Shown piece after piece: positions 1 to 9,219 of a DNA stretch of 53,339 nucleotides. The DNA comes from Rhodothermaceae bacterium (GTDB taxonomy: Bacteria; Bacteroidota; Rhodothermia; Rhodothermales; Bin80). The stretch covers positions 1-53,339 of the forward strand of contig VXLY01000042.1 of the NCBI GenBank assembly GCA_009841335.1, written 5' to 3'. Position 1 is the first letter of the stretch. Each line of letters starts with the position of its first letter. Position numbers and translations under genes: made by a program. The notes beneath the pieces are model-generated. The model ran no database searches, was not told where the DNA came from, and saw nothing but the letters and a program-made list of their open reading frames with translations.

Positions 1-336
1 AATGCCTACAATGGTTTTCGAGACCACCCCGTTCGACCACTCCGGCACCCCTCCGGCTCCGTGTGAACGAGCAGGAAAAGCGGTTTGTTCGTACTGCTTC
101 TCTGGTCATCGTATGTCTGGAGTTTGACCTGTAGGCATGACCACACACAGTATAGATCTATTCCAAACTTCGTTACGTAGTGCGTTTTATGCCTCTCCAG
201 CAATGATTAGGCGTGCGCCTCCTGAGAATACTGCTCACAGCCTTGGAGACTTTGGGCAGTCAATTCTTGAACTATGGTTCTAGAATCCTATCCTCGAACC
301 AAGTGCGATCGGTTCACGATTCCCACACGAATGCAA
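1..336. other. Intergenic stretch downstream of alaS, no gene seen
   Basis: This stretch lies beyond the 3' end of alaS and runs to the window edge. A 65-codon open frame on the minus strand (6-203) has no recognisable motif and a composition rich in Cys, Trp and Arg of the kind produced by chance. I see no tRNA-like cloverleaf and no clear hairpin followed by a T run. Confidence 0.5.
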
Positions 337-3186
337 TTACGCCAACTCAGATGCAGGCAACATATCGTGGACCAATTCATGTATGTTCCGAAGAACTGCG
401 TCCAATTTTTCCGGCTCTCGTCCCCCGGCGGTTGCAAAGTCTGGCTTACCACCCCCGCCACCGCCAATCTGGCGTGCCAATTGGTTAACAATAGCCCCCG
501 CCTTCACACCTTTAGGTAACAAGTCGTCCGTAACAACCGCCACCAGATAAGCTTTCTGTCCTCCTGGATCGCACGTACCCAGCACGCCCACACTGGAAGG
601 GCCAAGCCGGCGGCGAAGCTCCTGTCCCTGTGACCTCAGCATCGCCATATCTGTATCGTCAATGCGCCCGGCAACTACATTGACCCCACTCAATACGGAC
701 ACATTATCCAGCAATCCGTCTACTTGAGCTACAAGACGTGCGTGGCGAAGCTGCTCCAGCTCCTTCTGCAGTGAGCGGTTCGTTTCCAACAGCTCTGCCA
801 CAGATTCTTCAACGGGACGCTTGGCACCCTTGAACTGTCTCCTAGTACGCATAAGCATTTCCCGCTCCTGCGTAACCATATTAACGGCATCAACCCCCGT
901 GATGGCTTCTACACGACGGATGCCTGCGGCAACCGATCCTTCAGATTGAAGGAGAAAGAGCCCGATCTCGCCAGTTGCGCCAACATGTGTACCCCCGCAT
1001 AATTCCACGGAATAATCCGGATCGAACGTGACCACACGGACAAAATCGCCGTACTTCTCGCCAAAGAGTGCCATAGCTCCGCGTGCAAGTGCCTCCTTGT
1101 AAGGCACATTGCCCTCGATTTCTGCAATAATATTTCGCTGTACCTGCTCATTGACACGATCCTGCACACGCCTGAGATCTTCTGGGCTTACCCGTTCGTA
1201 GTGGCTGAAATCAAACCGCAAATGCCCAGCTGCCACGAGCGAGCCTTTTTGCTCTACTCCGGGCCCAAGCGTCTCTCTCAGAGCTGCGTGCATCAGGTGT
1301 GTTGCTGTGTGATGTTTCGCGATTCGCCGCCGGCGCTCTTGGTCCACACTAGCTGTAACCTTGCACTCCAGGCTGGACGGAAACCGTTCAACCTTATGCA
1401 AAATCTGATTTTGCCACGCCTGAGTATCTACAACTGGAATAACCTCACCATCAAAATTGAGGGTACCGGTGTCTCCAACTTGCCCCCCGCTTTCAGCATA
1501 GAATGGGGTCCTGTCCAGTATGATCACCCCCGCATCTTCGTCAGACCCTATAACACGCGCGCCTTCTAGTGTTGTCGCTTCATAACCAATAAATTTTGTC
1601 CTTACGGGTTTATACGACAGCTCTGCCCCAACCGTAGAAGTTCCGCTATTCGTAAGAGAAGCCTCCAAGTAATACTTGTCAGTGCCTTTAGCACTGCGTG
1701 CACGGTGCTTCTGCTCAGCCATCAGTTCTTCAAACCTGGGCATATCCACATGGTGACCGTGTTCACGCGCCATTAACTCCGTTAGGTCAATAGGAAAACC
1801 GTAAGTGTCATGCAACAAAAACGCAATCTCCCCAGGTACGCGGCTCAATCGGGCAATCGAAATGAACGACTGCAGACTATCAGTATCAGGCGTATAGGCT
1901 TTTCTCAACAGATCCTGGATAAACACATCTTCCTTTAAGCCCTCAATACGGTCCTCCCAATTACTTGAAGAGAGTTTGCCTATGTACGTACAAACGGAAT
2001 CAAACAGTTTCAGGCCGCGCCCTAAGGTTCGCAGAAATGCCCGTTCCTCTCCCCGAATGCTCTCGGTCACGAATTCCGACTTCTCCCCCAGGTTCGGCGA
2101 AACTTCTCCAAGTGATTTTATGACCGTCGGGACCAGACGACACAGAAATGGCTCCCTGAGATCAAGCGTAGTATACCCGTAACGAACTGCCCGCCGCAAA
2201 ATTCTACGAATAACGTACCCACGTCCCACATTACCCGGAGTTACTCCGTCCGCAATAGCCACCGCAATGGCACGGATATGATCCACTATAACCCGCATTG
2301 CGACTCGGATACTGTCCGAGTCCAGGGCGGGGTCAATGTCATCGTACCCTCGAATTCCGGCGATCGGCGTCAGTCGGGCCACTTCATTCAATAGCTCGCT
2401 GAACGCATCCGTATCATAGGTGCTGATCTTTCCCTGCAAAATGGCCGCGAGGCGCTCGAGGCCCATACCCGTATCGACGTGGCACTCCGCCAAGGGTACA
2501 AGCCCATGATCTACTTGCGCATCATACTGAATGAATACCAGATTCCACAACTCAATCACTGTGTGGAGATCCTTGTTTACGCATTCGCTCCCGGGCACCT
2601 GGTCACGCTCCTCCTCTGAACGAAGGTCAATGTGGATTTCTGAGCAAGGACCACACGGCCCCGTTTCCCCCATCATCCAGAAGTTATCCTTTGAGTTGCC
2701 ATATAAAACATGTTCTTCGGGTAAATAGCGCGTCCACAGGTCTGCGGCTTCTTTGTCCGAAGCCAAACCCAGGTCAGCATCCCCAGCGTGAACCGTAGCA
2801 TAAAGGCGGTCCGCGGGCAGCCCCCACCGCTCTACAAGGAGTTCCCAAGCCAGGTCAATCGCCTCCTTCTTGAAGTAATCACCAAAACTCCAGTTACCCA
2901 GCATTTCGAAGAAGGTGTGATGATACGTGTCGTGCCCCACTTCTTCAAGATCGTTGTGCTTCCCAGATACTCGAAGGCATTTTTGGGTATCTGCTGCTCG
3001 AACGAATGACCGTGGCTCTTCCCCCAAAAAGATGTCCTTAAACTGGGCCATGCCCGAGTTAATGAACAGCAGCGTGGGATCATCCAAAGGTACCAGAGAG
3101 GCACTAGGGACAATCGTATGCCCCTTTTCTTCAAAGAAATCCAGGAATTCCTTCCTGATCTTGGATATACTGCGACGATTTTCCAT
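337..3186 (-). CDS. alaS: Alanyl-tRNA synthetase
   Basis: Cytoplasmic class II synthetase that charges tRNA-Ala and edits Ser/Gly mischarging. The N-terminal catalytic core has the LFINSGMAQFK block (about residues 40-50) and GNWSFGDYF (97-105). The editing domain carries HHTATHL (about 622-628) and the second zinc/editing block ELCGGTHVG (about 725-733). The C-terminal C-Ala domain ends with a glycine-rich GGGGGGKPDFATAGG. At 949 residues it is roughly 70 longer than the usual 870-880. Most of the excess is an insertion at about residues 398-448, just before the conserved DTYGFPIDLT. The gene stands alone, divergent from the DUF4097 gene at 3370. The ATG at 3186 is supported because MENRRSISKIRKEFLDFFEEKGH is a typical AlaRS start. 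Confidence 0.97.
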   Translation of the reverse strand: MENRRSISKIRKEFLDFFEEKGHTIVPSASLVPLDDPTLLFINSGMAQFKDIFLGEEPRSFVRAADTQKCLRVSGKHNDLEEVGHDTYHHTFFEMLGNWSFGDYFKKEAIDLAWELLVERWGLPADRLYATVHAGDADLGLASDKEAADLWTRYLPEEHVLYGNSKDNFWMMGETGPCGPCSEIHIDLRSEEERDQVPGSECVNKDLHTVIELWNLVFIQYDAQVDHGLVPLAECHVDTGMGLERLAAILQGKISTYDTDAFSELLNEVARLTPIAGIRGYDDIDPALDSDSIRVAMRVIVDHIRAIAVAIADGVTPGNVGRGYVIRRILRRAVRYGYTTLDLREPFLCRLVPTVIKSLGEVSPNLGEKSEFVTESIRGEERAFLRTLGRGLKLFDSVCTYIGKLSSSNWEDRIEGLKEDVFIQDLLRKAYTPDTDSLQSFISIARLSRVPGEIAFLLHDTYGFPIDLTELMAREHGHHVDMPRFEELMAEQKHRARSAKGTDKYYLEASLTNSGTSTVGAELSYKPVRTKFIGYEATTLEGARVIGSDEDAGVIILDRTPFYAESGGQVGDTGTLNFDGEVIPVVDTQAWQNQILHKVERFPSSLECKVTASVDQERRRRIAKHHTATHLMHAALRETLGPGVEQKGSLVAAGHLRFDFSHYERVSPEDLRRVQDRVNEQVQRNIIAEIEGNVPYKEALARGAMALFGEKYGDFVRVVTFDPDYSVELCGGTHVGATGEIGLFLLQSEGSVAAGIRRVEAITGVDAVNMVTQEREMLMRTRRQFKGAKRPVEESVAELLETNRSLQKELEQLRHARLVAQVDGLLDNVSVLSGVNVVAGRIDDTDMAMLRSQGQELRRRLGPSSVGVLGTCDPGGQKAYLVAVVTDDLLPKGVKAGAIVNQLARQIGGGGGGKPDFATAGGREPEKLDAVLRNIHELVHDMLPASELA

Positions 3187-3369
3187 TAAGATGGATCAAG
3201 TCAGATCCCCCATGGAACGATTGATTGACTGATCTTGTGCCTGCACGCACAACGAATCCACAATCCTTCGGGATTTTTGTATTCACTACACGGACTGCAA
3301 CATCGTTTCATTACCGAACGTAGGCAAGTCTAGTCAGTCAATTACCCCCAATCCAATTGAGATATCGCC

Positions 3370-4419
3370 ATGCGCTCATTCCTGAAACCCATTTCCTTTG
3401 CTGTGCTGTTACTCATCGCTGCACCTGTCAGTGCGCAGGACAAGCTTACGCCGATCAGTGAAAAATTTTCTGCCAACCAAGTCGAAAACCTCATGCTCAG
3501 CGTGGTAGATGCTGACGTGACAGTGAACGCGTCCGATGCATCCAGTGTGACTGTTGATGTCACCGTTGACGGCCGCGACCGCGACAAGGCAATGGAGTAC
3601 TATGAACAACAAAATTTCAGCGTGTCCCTCGAAGGTGGAACATTGCATGTCGTCTCGAAACCAGACAAGAACTACAGGGGATCCTCCAATTGGCGCAATT
3701 CGATAGGAATTCAAGTCATGATCAACATGCCAGCTGATGTGCCTTCGAGCATCCGCACCTCCGATGGCGACTTGTCAATTGAGGAATTGACCGCCGGGGC
3801 ACAGATCAGAACCAGTGATGGCGATATAGATATCGGGCAAATCTCAGGAGGAGAAATTGTGATTCGAAATTCAGATGGTAGTATCGCGGCCGATCTGCTC
3901 AACGGACCCTCCGTATCCATCAGAACCAGCGACGGAGACCTCATGCTTGGGGAACTCATCGGAAATATCGTTCGTGCGCAAACCTCCGATGGCGACATAG
4001 TAATCGAAACTGTATCTGGAGAGTTTGAGGCGAGGACATCAGATGGTGATCTCCACATCAGCAACATGACGTCTTCGCGTGCTAAAGCCCAAACCTCGGA
4101 TGGCGACGTCAAGGTTAGCAACGTTACAGGAAGTCTTACCGTCATTTCCAGTGACGGAGATGTAGTACTTGAACTGGTTGATCCAAGTGAAATATCCGTG
4201 TACGTTGGCGATGGCGATGTGCTTGTTGCAATACCCGCCGACATCTCGACCACACTTGATGTGATAGCAAGTGATGGTGATGTGGATATGGATACTTTCT
4301 CGAATTTCTCGGGTAATATCGAGGACTCGAGAGTTACCGGCGACCTCAATGGTGGCGGACCGACGATTAGCGTGCGTACGTCTGATGGAGATGCGGAAAT
4401 GCGAAGTCTCCGGCGCTAA
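3370..4419 (+). CDS. Exported DUF4097-type beta-repeat protein with 11 SDGD-like repeats
   Basis: A 349-residue protein with a Sec signal peptide (MRSFLKPISFAVLL...SAQ, cleavage near residue 24), so periplasmic or surface exposed. From about residue 128 to the end it is built of short beta-strand repeats of roughly 20 residues, each with a core of the form (R/Q)TSDGD followed by alternating hydrophobics. I count 11 versions; two are degenerate (RNSDGS, VGDGDV). This is the pattern of the DUF4097 'putative adhesin' family, predicted to fold as a right-handed beta-solenoid. The acidic SDGD turns line up on one face and could bind calcium or a polymer. The family has no established biochemical role. 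It is monocistronic, facing away from alaS and converging on the RND pump. A perfect 8-bp hairpin lies about 80 bp past the stop. Confidence 0.85.
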   Translation: MRSFLKPISFAVLLLIAAPVSAQDKLTPISEKFSANQVENLMLSVVDADVTVNASDASSVTVDVTVDGRDRDKAMEYYEQQNFSVSLEGGTLHVVSKPDKNYRGSSNWRNSIGIQVMINMPADVPSSIRTSDGDLSIEELTAGAQIRTSDGDIDIGQISGGEIVIRNSDGSIAADLLNGPSVSIRTSDGDLMLGELIGNIVRAQTSDGDIVIETVSGEFEARTSDGDLHISNMTSSRAKAQTSDGDVKVSNVTGSLTVISSDGDVVLELVDPSEISVYVGDGDVLVAIPADISTTLDVIASDGDVDMDTFSNFSGNIEDSRVTGDLNGGGPTISVRTSDGDAEMRSLRR

Positions 4420-4497
4420 AAAATTGCTCATCCGCGCATTTCAGGTGAATAGGCACTGAATCCCGGTCTAATTGCTGCTCAGCTGAAAACGGGACTA

Positions 4498-4516
4498 TCG
4501 AGTGACTTTCACTCGA
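4498..4516. terminator. Perfect 8-bp hairpin between convergent genes
   Basis: TCGAGTGA and TCACTCGA flank a 3-nt CTT loop. The hairpin sits between the ends of the DUF4097 gene (+) and the RND pump (-), so it may stop transcription from either side. Neither strand has a T run after it, so the terminator call is tentative. Confidence 0.3.
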
Positions 4517-4656
4517 ATGACTGGCAATGCTGCGGCCTTAGATGTATTCTGCGTGGTGCGGCTCCTACGATTCCAGAATCGAATCGTCGCTGAACACGGC
4601 CTCCGAGGTGTAATCAGATCACTATGCAGGCACAGATAAAGGCTGCAAACACAGGA

Positions 4657-7600
4657 TCAAGCATTCAGCATTTCCTGTGCAATGCGCCTGGAATTGATTC
4701 GAAGGAAAGCAGCCATCAGTGCGGGTAAGAGCAGTATCAGGATTGCGGTTGTTACCATAATACCAACGCCTAATGATGCCGCAAACGGGATCAGGAATTG
4801 CGCTTGAATTGCAGGCTCCAGGATAAGCGGTACAAATGCCAGAAATGTAGTAACTGACGTTAGCATAATAGGACGGAAGCGGCTCTTAGCTCCTTCAATA
4901 ATTGCCTGCCTCTGCGTACTTCCCTCTCGAATACGCCGATCAATAGAATCCATCATTACTAACGTATCGTTCACAACGACCCCGCTAAGGCCAAAAAAGC
5001 CCAGGAAAGAAACAGCGCTGAGCGGGAGCCCCAGTATCAGGTGACCAAGGATGACGCCAATGAGGCCGAATGGCACGATGGCCATCAAAAGGAATGGTTT
5101 ACGATAGGAACGCAGGGGAATCGCCAACAACGCATATATCCCCAGCATTGCTAGGATAAATCCACGGTTGAGTGCATCCAGAGACTCCAGTTGTTCTTGC
5201 TGTTCTCCTCCAAAGGAATAGGTTAACTCGGGCTCGGAAGCGGTTATGTCTGGAAGGAATGTATGTTCAAGGATCTCATTGGCCCGCGATCCAGAGATCA
5301 CTTCATCATTCACATCTGCTGTAACGGTTACAATTCGTTGCCCATCTTTCCGCCGAATGACTGGGGGGGATGTTCCCATCGTCATCGTGGCGACTTGATG
5401 GATCGGTACCTTCCCCCCTTGTTGCGTCTGAATCAAATATCCTTCGACATCCGTGATTGCTTCCCGCTCACTCTCAGGCAGGCGCGTATAAACCCGAACT
5501 TCTTCTTCGCCTCGTTGCAGTCTTACCGTCTCCACTCCAAAAAAAGCTGACCGTACCTGTTGTGCGAGATCTTCGACGGTGAGCCCCAGTGTTCGTGCTT
5601 CAGGTCGAAGCCCAAGTTGAATCTCCTTGACTCCGGGGGCATGATCCGATCGGATATCAAAGACACCGGCCACACTATACAGGTCGGTCACAACTGAATC
5701 GGCAGCAATAGTCAGACGCTCTGGGTTTGGATGAGATAGAACAACCTCCACAGGATTCCCCAGATTGATGACATCTCCACTGAAAGCAATTCCCCGGACA
5801 TAGGGCAAGATTCCCACCTCTTCCCGCCAAGCCTGCATAATTGTAATGGTAGACATATCCCGTTGCTGTGCATTCAGTAACTTGATTTCAATTCCGGCAA
5901 CATGTGACTGGGGATTCATGGTCGGAGATGAATCGAGTCCTCCTCCTTCAACACGAGGGCCTTGACCTATCGCTACGACCACCCCCGCCAGCAGTGAGGG
6001 GGCACCCTCCGGCCTTTCCTGGTCCAGACGCTCGATCACCCGTCTGCCCGCAGCTTCGAGTTCCAGTGCAACTTCGAGAGTTCTCTCTGCAGGCGTTCCC
6101 TCAGGCATTTCAAGCGTAGCAGTGACAAAATCGCCCTCTACTACCCCGACAAGCGTAGTTGGAAGCACGCCCGCCGGTACTAGCGACACACAGAGTACAA
6201 ATAAACCAATGGTTCCCGATATAATTATTGCGGGATAATCAGTAGCAAAGCGAAGAGCACGATTCAACGGCCCCCGCAGGAATCTGGTCAGTCCATTATC
6301 CACAGAGGTTCGGACACGAGAAAAGAACTTATCCACAAAATTGGATGGCGACCATTCTGGACCTGGTAGGTGAGACAGATGTGCTGGTAGAATGAATATT
6401 GCTTCAATGAGAGAAATCACCAGCATGCCAATCATAATCGCAGGCAATGCAAACCACACTTCTCCAATACCACCTGGAATAAAGAGTAGAGGCGTGAACG
6501 CCGCTATTGAAGTGAGGACTGCGAAGGTTAATGCCGTCTTGATTCTTCGCGTTCCCCGAATCGCAGCGACCGGTCCAGGGAGCCCAGTCATGCGCTGAGA
6601 ATAGATTCGTTCGGCTACAACAATGGCATCGTCCACTATAATGCCGATTGCTAGGACGAATGCGAAAAGTGACTGGGCATTGAGTGGCAGATCAAGCCAA
6701 AGCATAACCGCCAAGGCGCCTACACCAGAGGTGACCAGACCGAAAATAACCCATATTGCAAGCCGGATCTCAAGAAAGAGGGCCAGCGAAATGAATACTA
6801 AGATGAGGCCCAGAAAACCATTCCGAACCAAAAGACCTGCGCGCTCTGCATAGACAGGAGAATCATCGTTCCATACAGTGATCCCGATACCATCGGGAAG
6901 CGAAGGCAGGATCACCTCCTGAACATGCTCATTGACTGTTTCCGAAATCGTTTTAACATTCTCATCTTCTCCTCGAAAGACTTCCACGAAAACTGCCGGC
7001 GTGCCGTGATGGCGGACAATCGTATTGGTTTCCTGGAATCCGTCCCGAATTGTTGCAATGTCTCTAAGGTGCACAACCGAGCCGTCGCTTTCGGCAACAA
7101 TGACGATCTCCTCAAAATCAAGCTTATTGTAATTCTGACCAATAGTCCGTACACGGACCTCGGACTCCCTTGTGTCAATGCTCCCGGCAGAAAGATTGAG
7201 CGAGCTTTGGCGAACAGCATAGGCAATGTCTCCCAGCGTCAACCCGAGCGCTCGCAATGTGACGAGTGACACCTCAATAGAAATCTCATAATCCCTCGTG
7301 CCACTGATTTCAACGAGAGATACATCGGGTAAAGTTTTTAATTCATTTCTAACTTGGTAGGCAAGTTCTTTCAGTGCCTGTTCGGTGGCATCACCGAAAA
7401 GCATCAGTCGAATCACGCTGGTTCGGCTGTCCATTTCCCAAAACTGGGGGCGCTCGGCTGTAGCCGGAAATGACTGAATTTGTCCGACAGCAGCCTGCAC
7501 TTCGTCCATCGCCTCACTTAGATTCGTGCCGGTTCTCCACTGAACTCTCACTGATGCCACCCCGGGAGCAGCCAGAGATCTGATGGACTTGACATCCTCC

Positions 7601-7854
7601 AGTGTCTCAATTTGCTCTTCAATCTTAACAATGATAGATTCTTCGATCTCTTCTGGTGTAGCCCCTGGGTAGGCCATAAAGACCTCAATCATGTTAAAGG
7701 GGACTACTGGCCAGCCCTCCCGCTGAAGACCTCCAAGTGATACAAGGCCCAAGGCGATGATGCCAAACATCAACAAGTTGGGGGCAATCCGATTACTCGC
7801 CATGTAGGCGATTGGCCCTGCCGGCTCACCCGAATAGGGGCCCTCCTGATTCAT
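4657..7854 (-). CDS. RND efflux pump, inner-membrane subunit (AcrB/HAE family)
   Basis: A 1065-residue proton-driven exporter of the resistance-nodulation-division superfamily, of usual AcrB-family length. It shows the duplicated layout: TM1 near residue 28, a large periplasmic porter domain, a TM block at about 330-480, a second TM (about 545-565), a second periplasmic domain and a final TM block (about 880-1055). The TM4 motif GIIVDDAIVVAERI holds the paired aspartates of the proton relay. The early AYPGATPEEIEESIIVKIEEQIETLE block is typical. The adaptor gene lies 171 bp upstream on the same strand, so the two form a transport unit. No TolC-like outer-membrane partner is in the window and the substrate cannot be told from sequence. 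Confidence 0.95.
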   Translation of the reverse strand: MNQEGPYSGEPAGPIAYMASNRIAPNLLMFGIIALGLVSLGGLQREGWPVVPFNMIEVFMAYPGATPEEIEESIIVKIEEQIETLEDVKSIRSLAAPGVASVRVQWRTGTNLSEAMDEVQAAVGQIQSFPATAERPQFWEMDSRTSVIRLMLFGDATEQALKELAYQVRNELKTLPDVSLVEISGTRDYEISIEVSLVTLRALGLTLGDIAYAVRQSSLNLSAGSIDTRESEVRVRTIGQNYNKLDFEEIVIVAESDGSVVHLRDIATIRDGFQETNTIVRHHGTPAVFVEVFRGEDENVKTISETVNEHVQEVILPSLPDGIGITVWNDDSPVYAERAGLLVRNGFLGLILVFISLALFLEIRLAIWVIFGLVTSGVGALAVMLWLDLPLNAQSLFAFVLAIGIIVDDAIVVAERIYSQRMTGLPGPVAAIRGTRRIKTALTFAVLTSIAAFTPLLFIPGGIGEVWFALPAIMIGMLVISLIEAIFILPAHLSHLPGPEWSPSNFVDKFFSRVRTSVDNGLTRFLRGPLNRALRFATDYPAIIISGTIGLFVLCVSLVPAGVLPTTLVGVVEGDFVTATLEMPEGTPAERTLEVALELEAAGRRVIERLDQERPEGAPSLLAGVVVAIGQGPRVEGGGLDSSPTMNPQSHVAGIEIKLLNAQQRDMSTITIMQAWREEVGILPYVRGIAFSGDVINLGNPVEVVLSHPNPERLTIAADSVVTDLYSVAGVFDIRSDHAPGVKEIQLGLRPEARTLGLTVEDLAQQVRSAFFGVETVRLQRGEEEVRVYTRLPESEREAITDVEGYLIQTQQGGKVPIHQVATMTMGTSPPVIRRKDGQRIVTVTADVNDEVISGSRANEILEHTFLPDITASEPELTYSFGGEQQEQLESLDALNRGFILAMLGIYALLAIPLRSYRKPFLLMAIVPFGLIGVILGHLILGLPLSAVSFLGFFGLSGVVVNDTLVMMDSIDRRIREGSTQRQAIIEGAKSRFRPIMLTSVTTFLAFVPLILEPAIQAQFLIPFAASLGVGIMVTTAILILLLPALMAAFLRINSRRIAQEMLNA

Positions 7855-8025
7855 CAGTTCAATCTGATTCTAGGTTCTGAAAGCAACACGTAAGAGATGA
7901 ACTGATCAACTTTAGTCTGAATGCTCATTTTGCCGGGGCACCGTTGATCAGAACTTGGGAATATCTCTTCGCTTTGTGATGGATGAAACACCCAGATCGC
8001 ATGGCCTCAGTAGACTGTAATCCCC

Positions 8026-9219
8026 TTATAATTGGGTCCGAACAGCCATCCCATCAATGGCTGCGCGAACTCCACTTATAACTACTTGTTGTCCTTCCTC
8101 GAGCGGGCCTGTAAGAAAAACTTCATCCTCTGATCGCTGCAGAACTTGCACAGGAACACGGTTCAGTACATCGTTGCTTACGACCCACAACTCAGCGTCT
8201 GGTTTGAGAGCAGATCGCCGTACCCTGAAATATTGGTCTGGGACCATGCCATCTATCTCGACATTCACAAACTTACCGATCAATAGAGGTGGGGCGCTCC
8301 TCGACTGAGTGACATCTTCCGCGTTCAAGGCTAATCCAGCTGTGAACGGACGAGGCACGCGAATGACTACCTCAACCGTGCGCGTCTGCTCTTTCAATGC
8401 TGCCTCCGCACGATCCACATAACCCGCCCACGAATAATGCTGCTCGCCATACTTCGCGTTTACACGAGCTGAAATCCGCCTGCTTTGAGTGCTTGGTCTT
8501 AATCCCCAGAGCCCAGGAATCAGTGCTGCACTTTCGTCTGGAAGCGATACCACAACCTCAACGGTGTCGATACTATACAAGCGTCCTACATTTTGGCCGG
8601 CCGACACGAACTGTCCTACCGCAATTGACTCGCTCAACACCGCGGCCATAAAGGGGCTATAAATGGCGACTCTAGAAAGATGTAATTCGGCTTCAACGAG
8701 TTCAGCCCGATCCCTGTCCAGCGCGGCCTCAGCAGCTGCTATTTGGGGCTCCCACAACGCCAGGGGGCTGGGTTGTCCTGTATTTCCTGCATTTTCCCAC
8801 TTTTCGAACTGTGTCTTCGCAATATCAGATTCTGCCGTCACACGCATTAACTCAACTTCTTGAGCGGCCACGTTGGCACGTGCCCGGTCTACTCTACCCA
8901 AATAATCTGCATCATCAATCCGAAATAAAACCTCACCCGTGGACAGCAGTCCTCCACTCTGAAAGGAAGGATTCACCCATACGACTCTGCCGGAGATTTC
9001 CGCAGTCACGTCCACTTCCGCATACGGGCGTACAGTGCCTCCGCCATATATCGGGATAGGTCCCTCTCCGCTCATAACGGAATCGGTAGTTACAAATGGG
9101 GCACGTGAAGGAACCTCCTGGCGGGCAGTTTCAGGCCTGTTGACCACGAGAATGGCAGCAATGGCAAAACACCCGACAAGGATAATACCGGCGACCAAAA
9201 AGCTACGTCTTCTACCCAT
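8026..9219 (-). CDS. RND efflux periplasmic adaptor subunit (MFP/HlyD family)
   Basis: A 397-residue membrane-fusion protein that links the RND pump to an outer-membrane channel. An N-terminal membrane anchor or signal (RRRSFLVAGIILVGCFAIAAILVVN) is followed by a barrel-sandwich half starting near VDVTAEISGRVVWVNPSFQSGG, an alpha-helical hairpin (about 105-180, RARANVAAQEVELMR...DRAELVEAELHLSRV), the second lipoyl half (VAIYSPFMAAVLSE) and a C-terminal beta-barrel/membrane-proximal domain. A cysteine sits within the anchor (VGCFA), but I read this as a transmembrane segment, not a lipobox. It is the first gene of the adaptor-pump unit. No regulator gene can be recognised upstream. Confidence 0.93.
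   Translation of the reverse strand: MGRRRSFLVAGIILVGCFAIAAILVVNRPETARQEVPSRAPFVTTDSVMSGEGPIPIYGGGTVRPYAEVDVTAEISGRVVWVNPSFQSGGLLSTGEVLFRIDDADYLGRVDRARANVAAQEVELMRVTAESDIAKTQFEKWENAGNTGQPSPLALWEPQIAAAEAALDRDRAELVEAELHLSRVAIYSPFMAAVLSESIAVGQFVSAGQNVGRLYSIDTVEVVVSLPDESAALIPGLWGLRPSTQSRRISARVNAKYGEQHYSWAGYVDRAEAALKEQTRTVEVVIRVPRPFTAGLALNAEDVTQSRSAPPLLIGKFVNVEIDGMVPDQYFRVRRSALKPDAELWVVSNDVLNRVPVQVLQRSEDEVFLTGPLEEGQQVVISGVRAAIDGMAVRTQL

Noticed and set aside
3711-4349. Long minus-strand open frame (212 codons) antisense to the DUF4097 gene
   Set aside because: Its Ser/Pro/Thr-rich sequence is the mirror of the SDGD repeat codons; no start context or motif.
3750-4410. Regular short DNA repeats that could suggest CRISPR or a satellite
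   Set aside because: They are codon-level repeats of a protein motif with diverged DNA; no uniform spacers.
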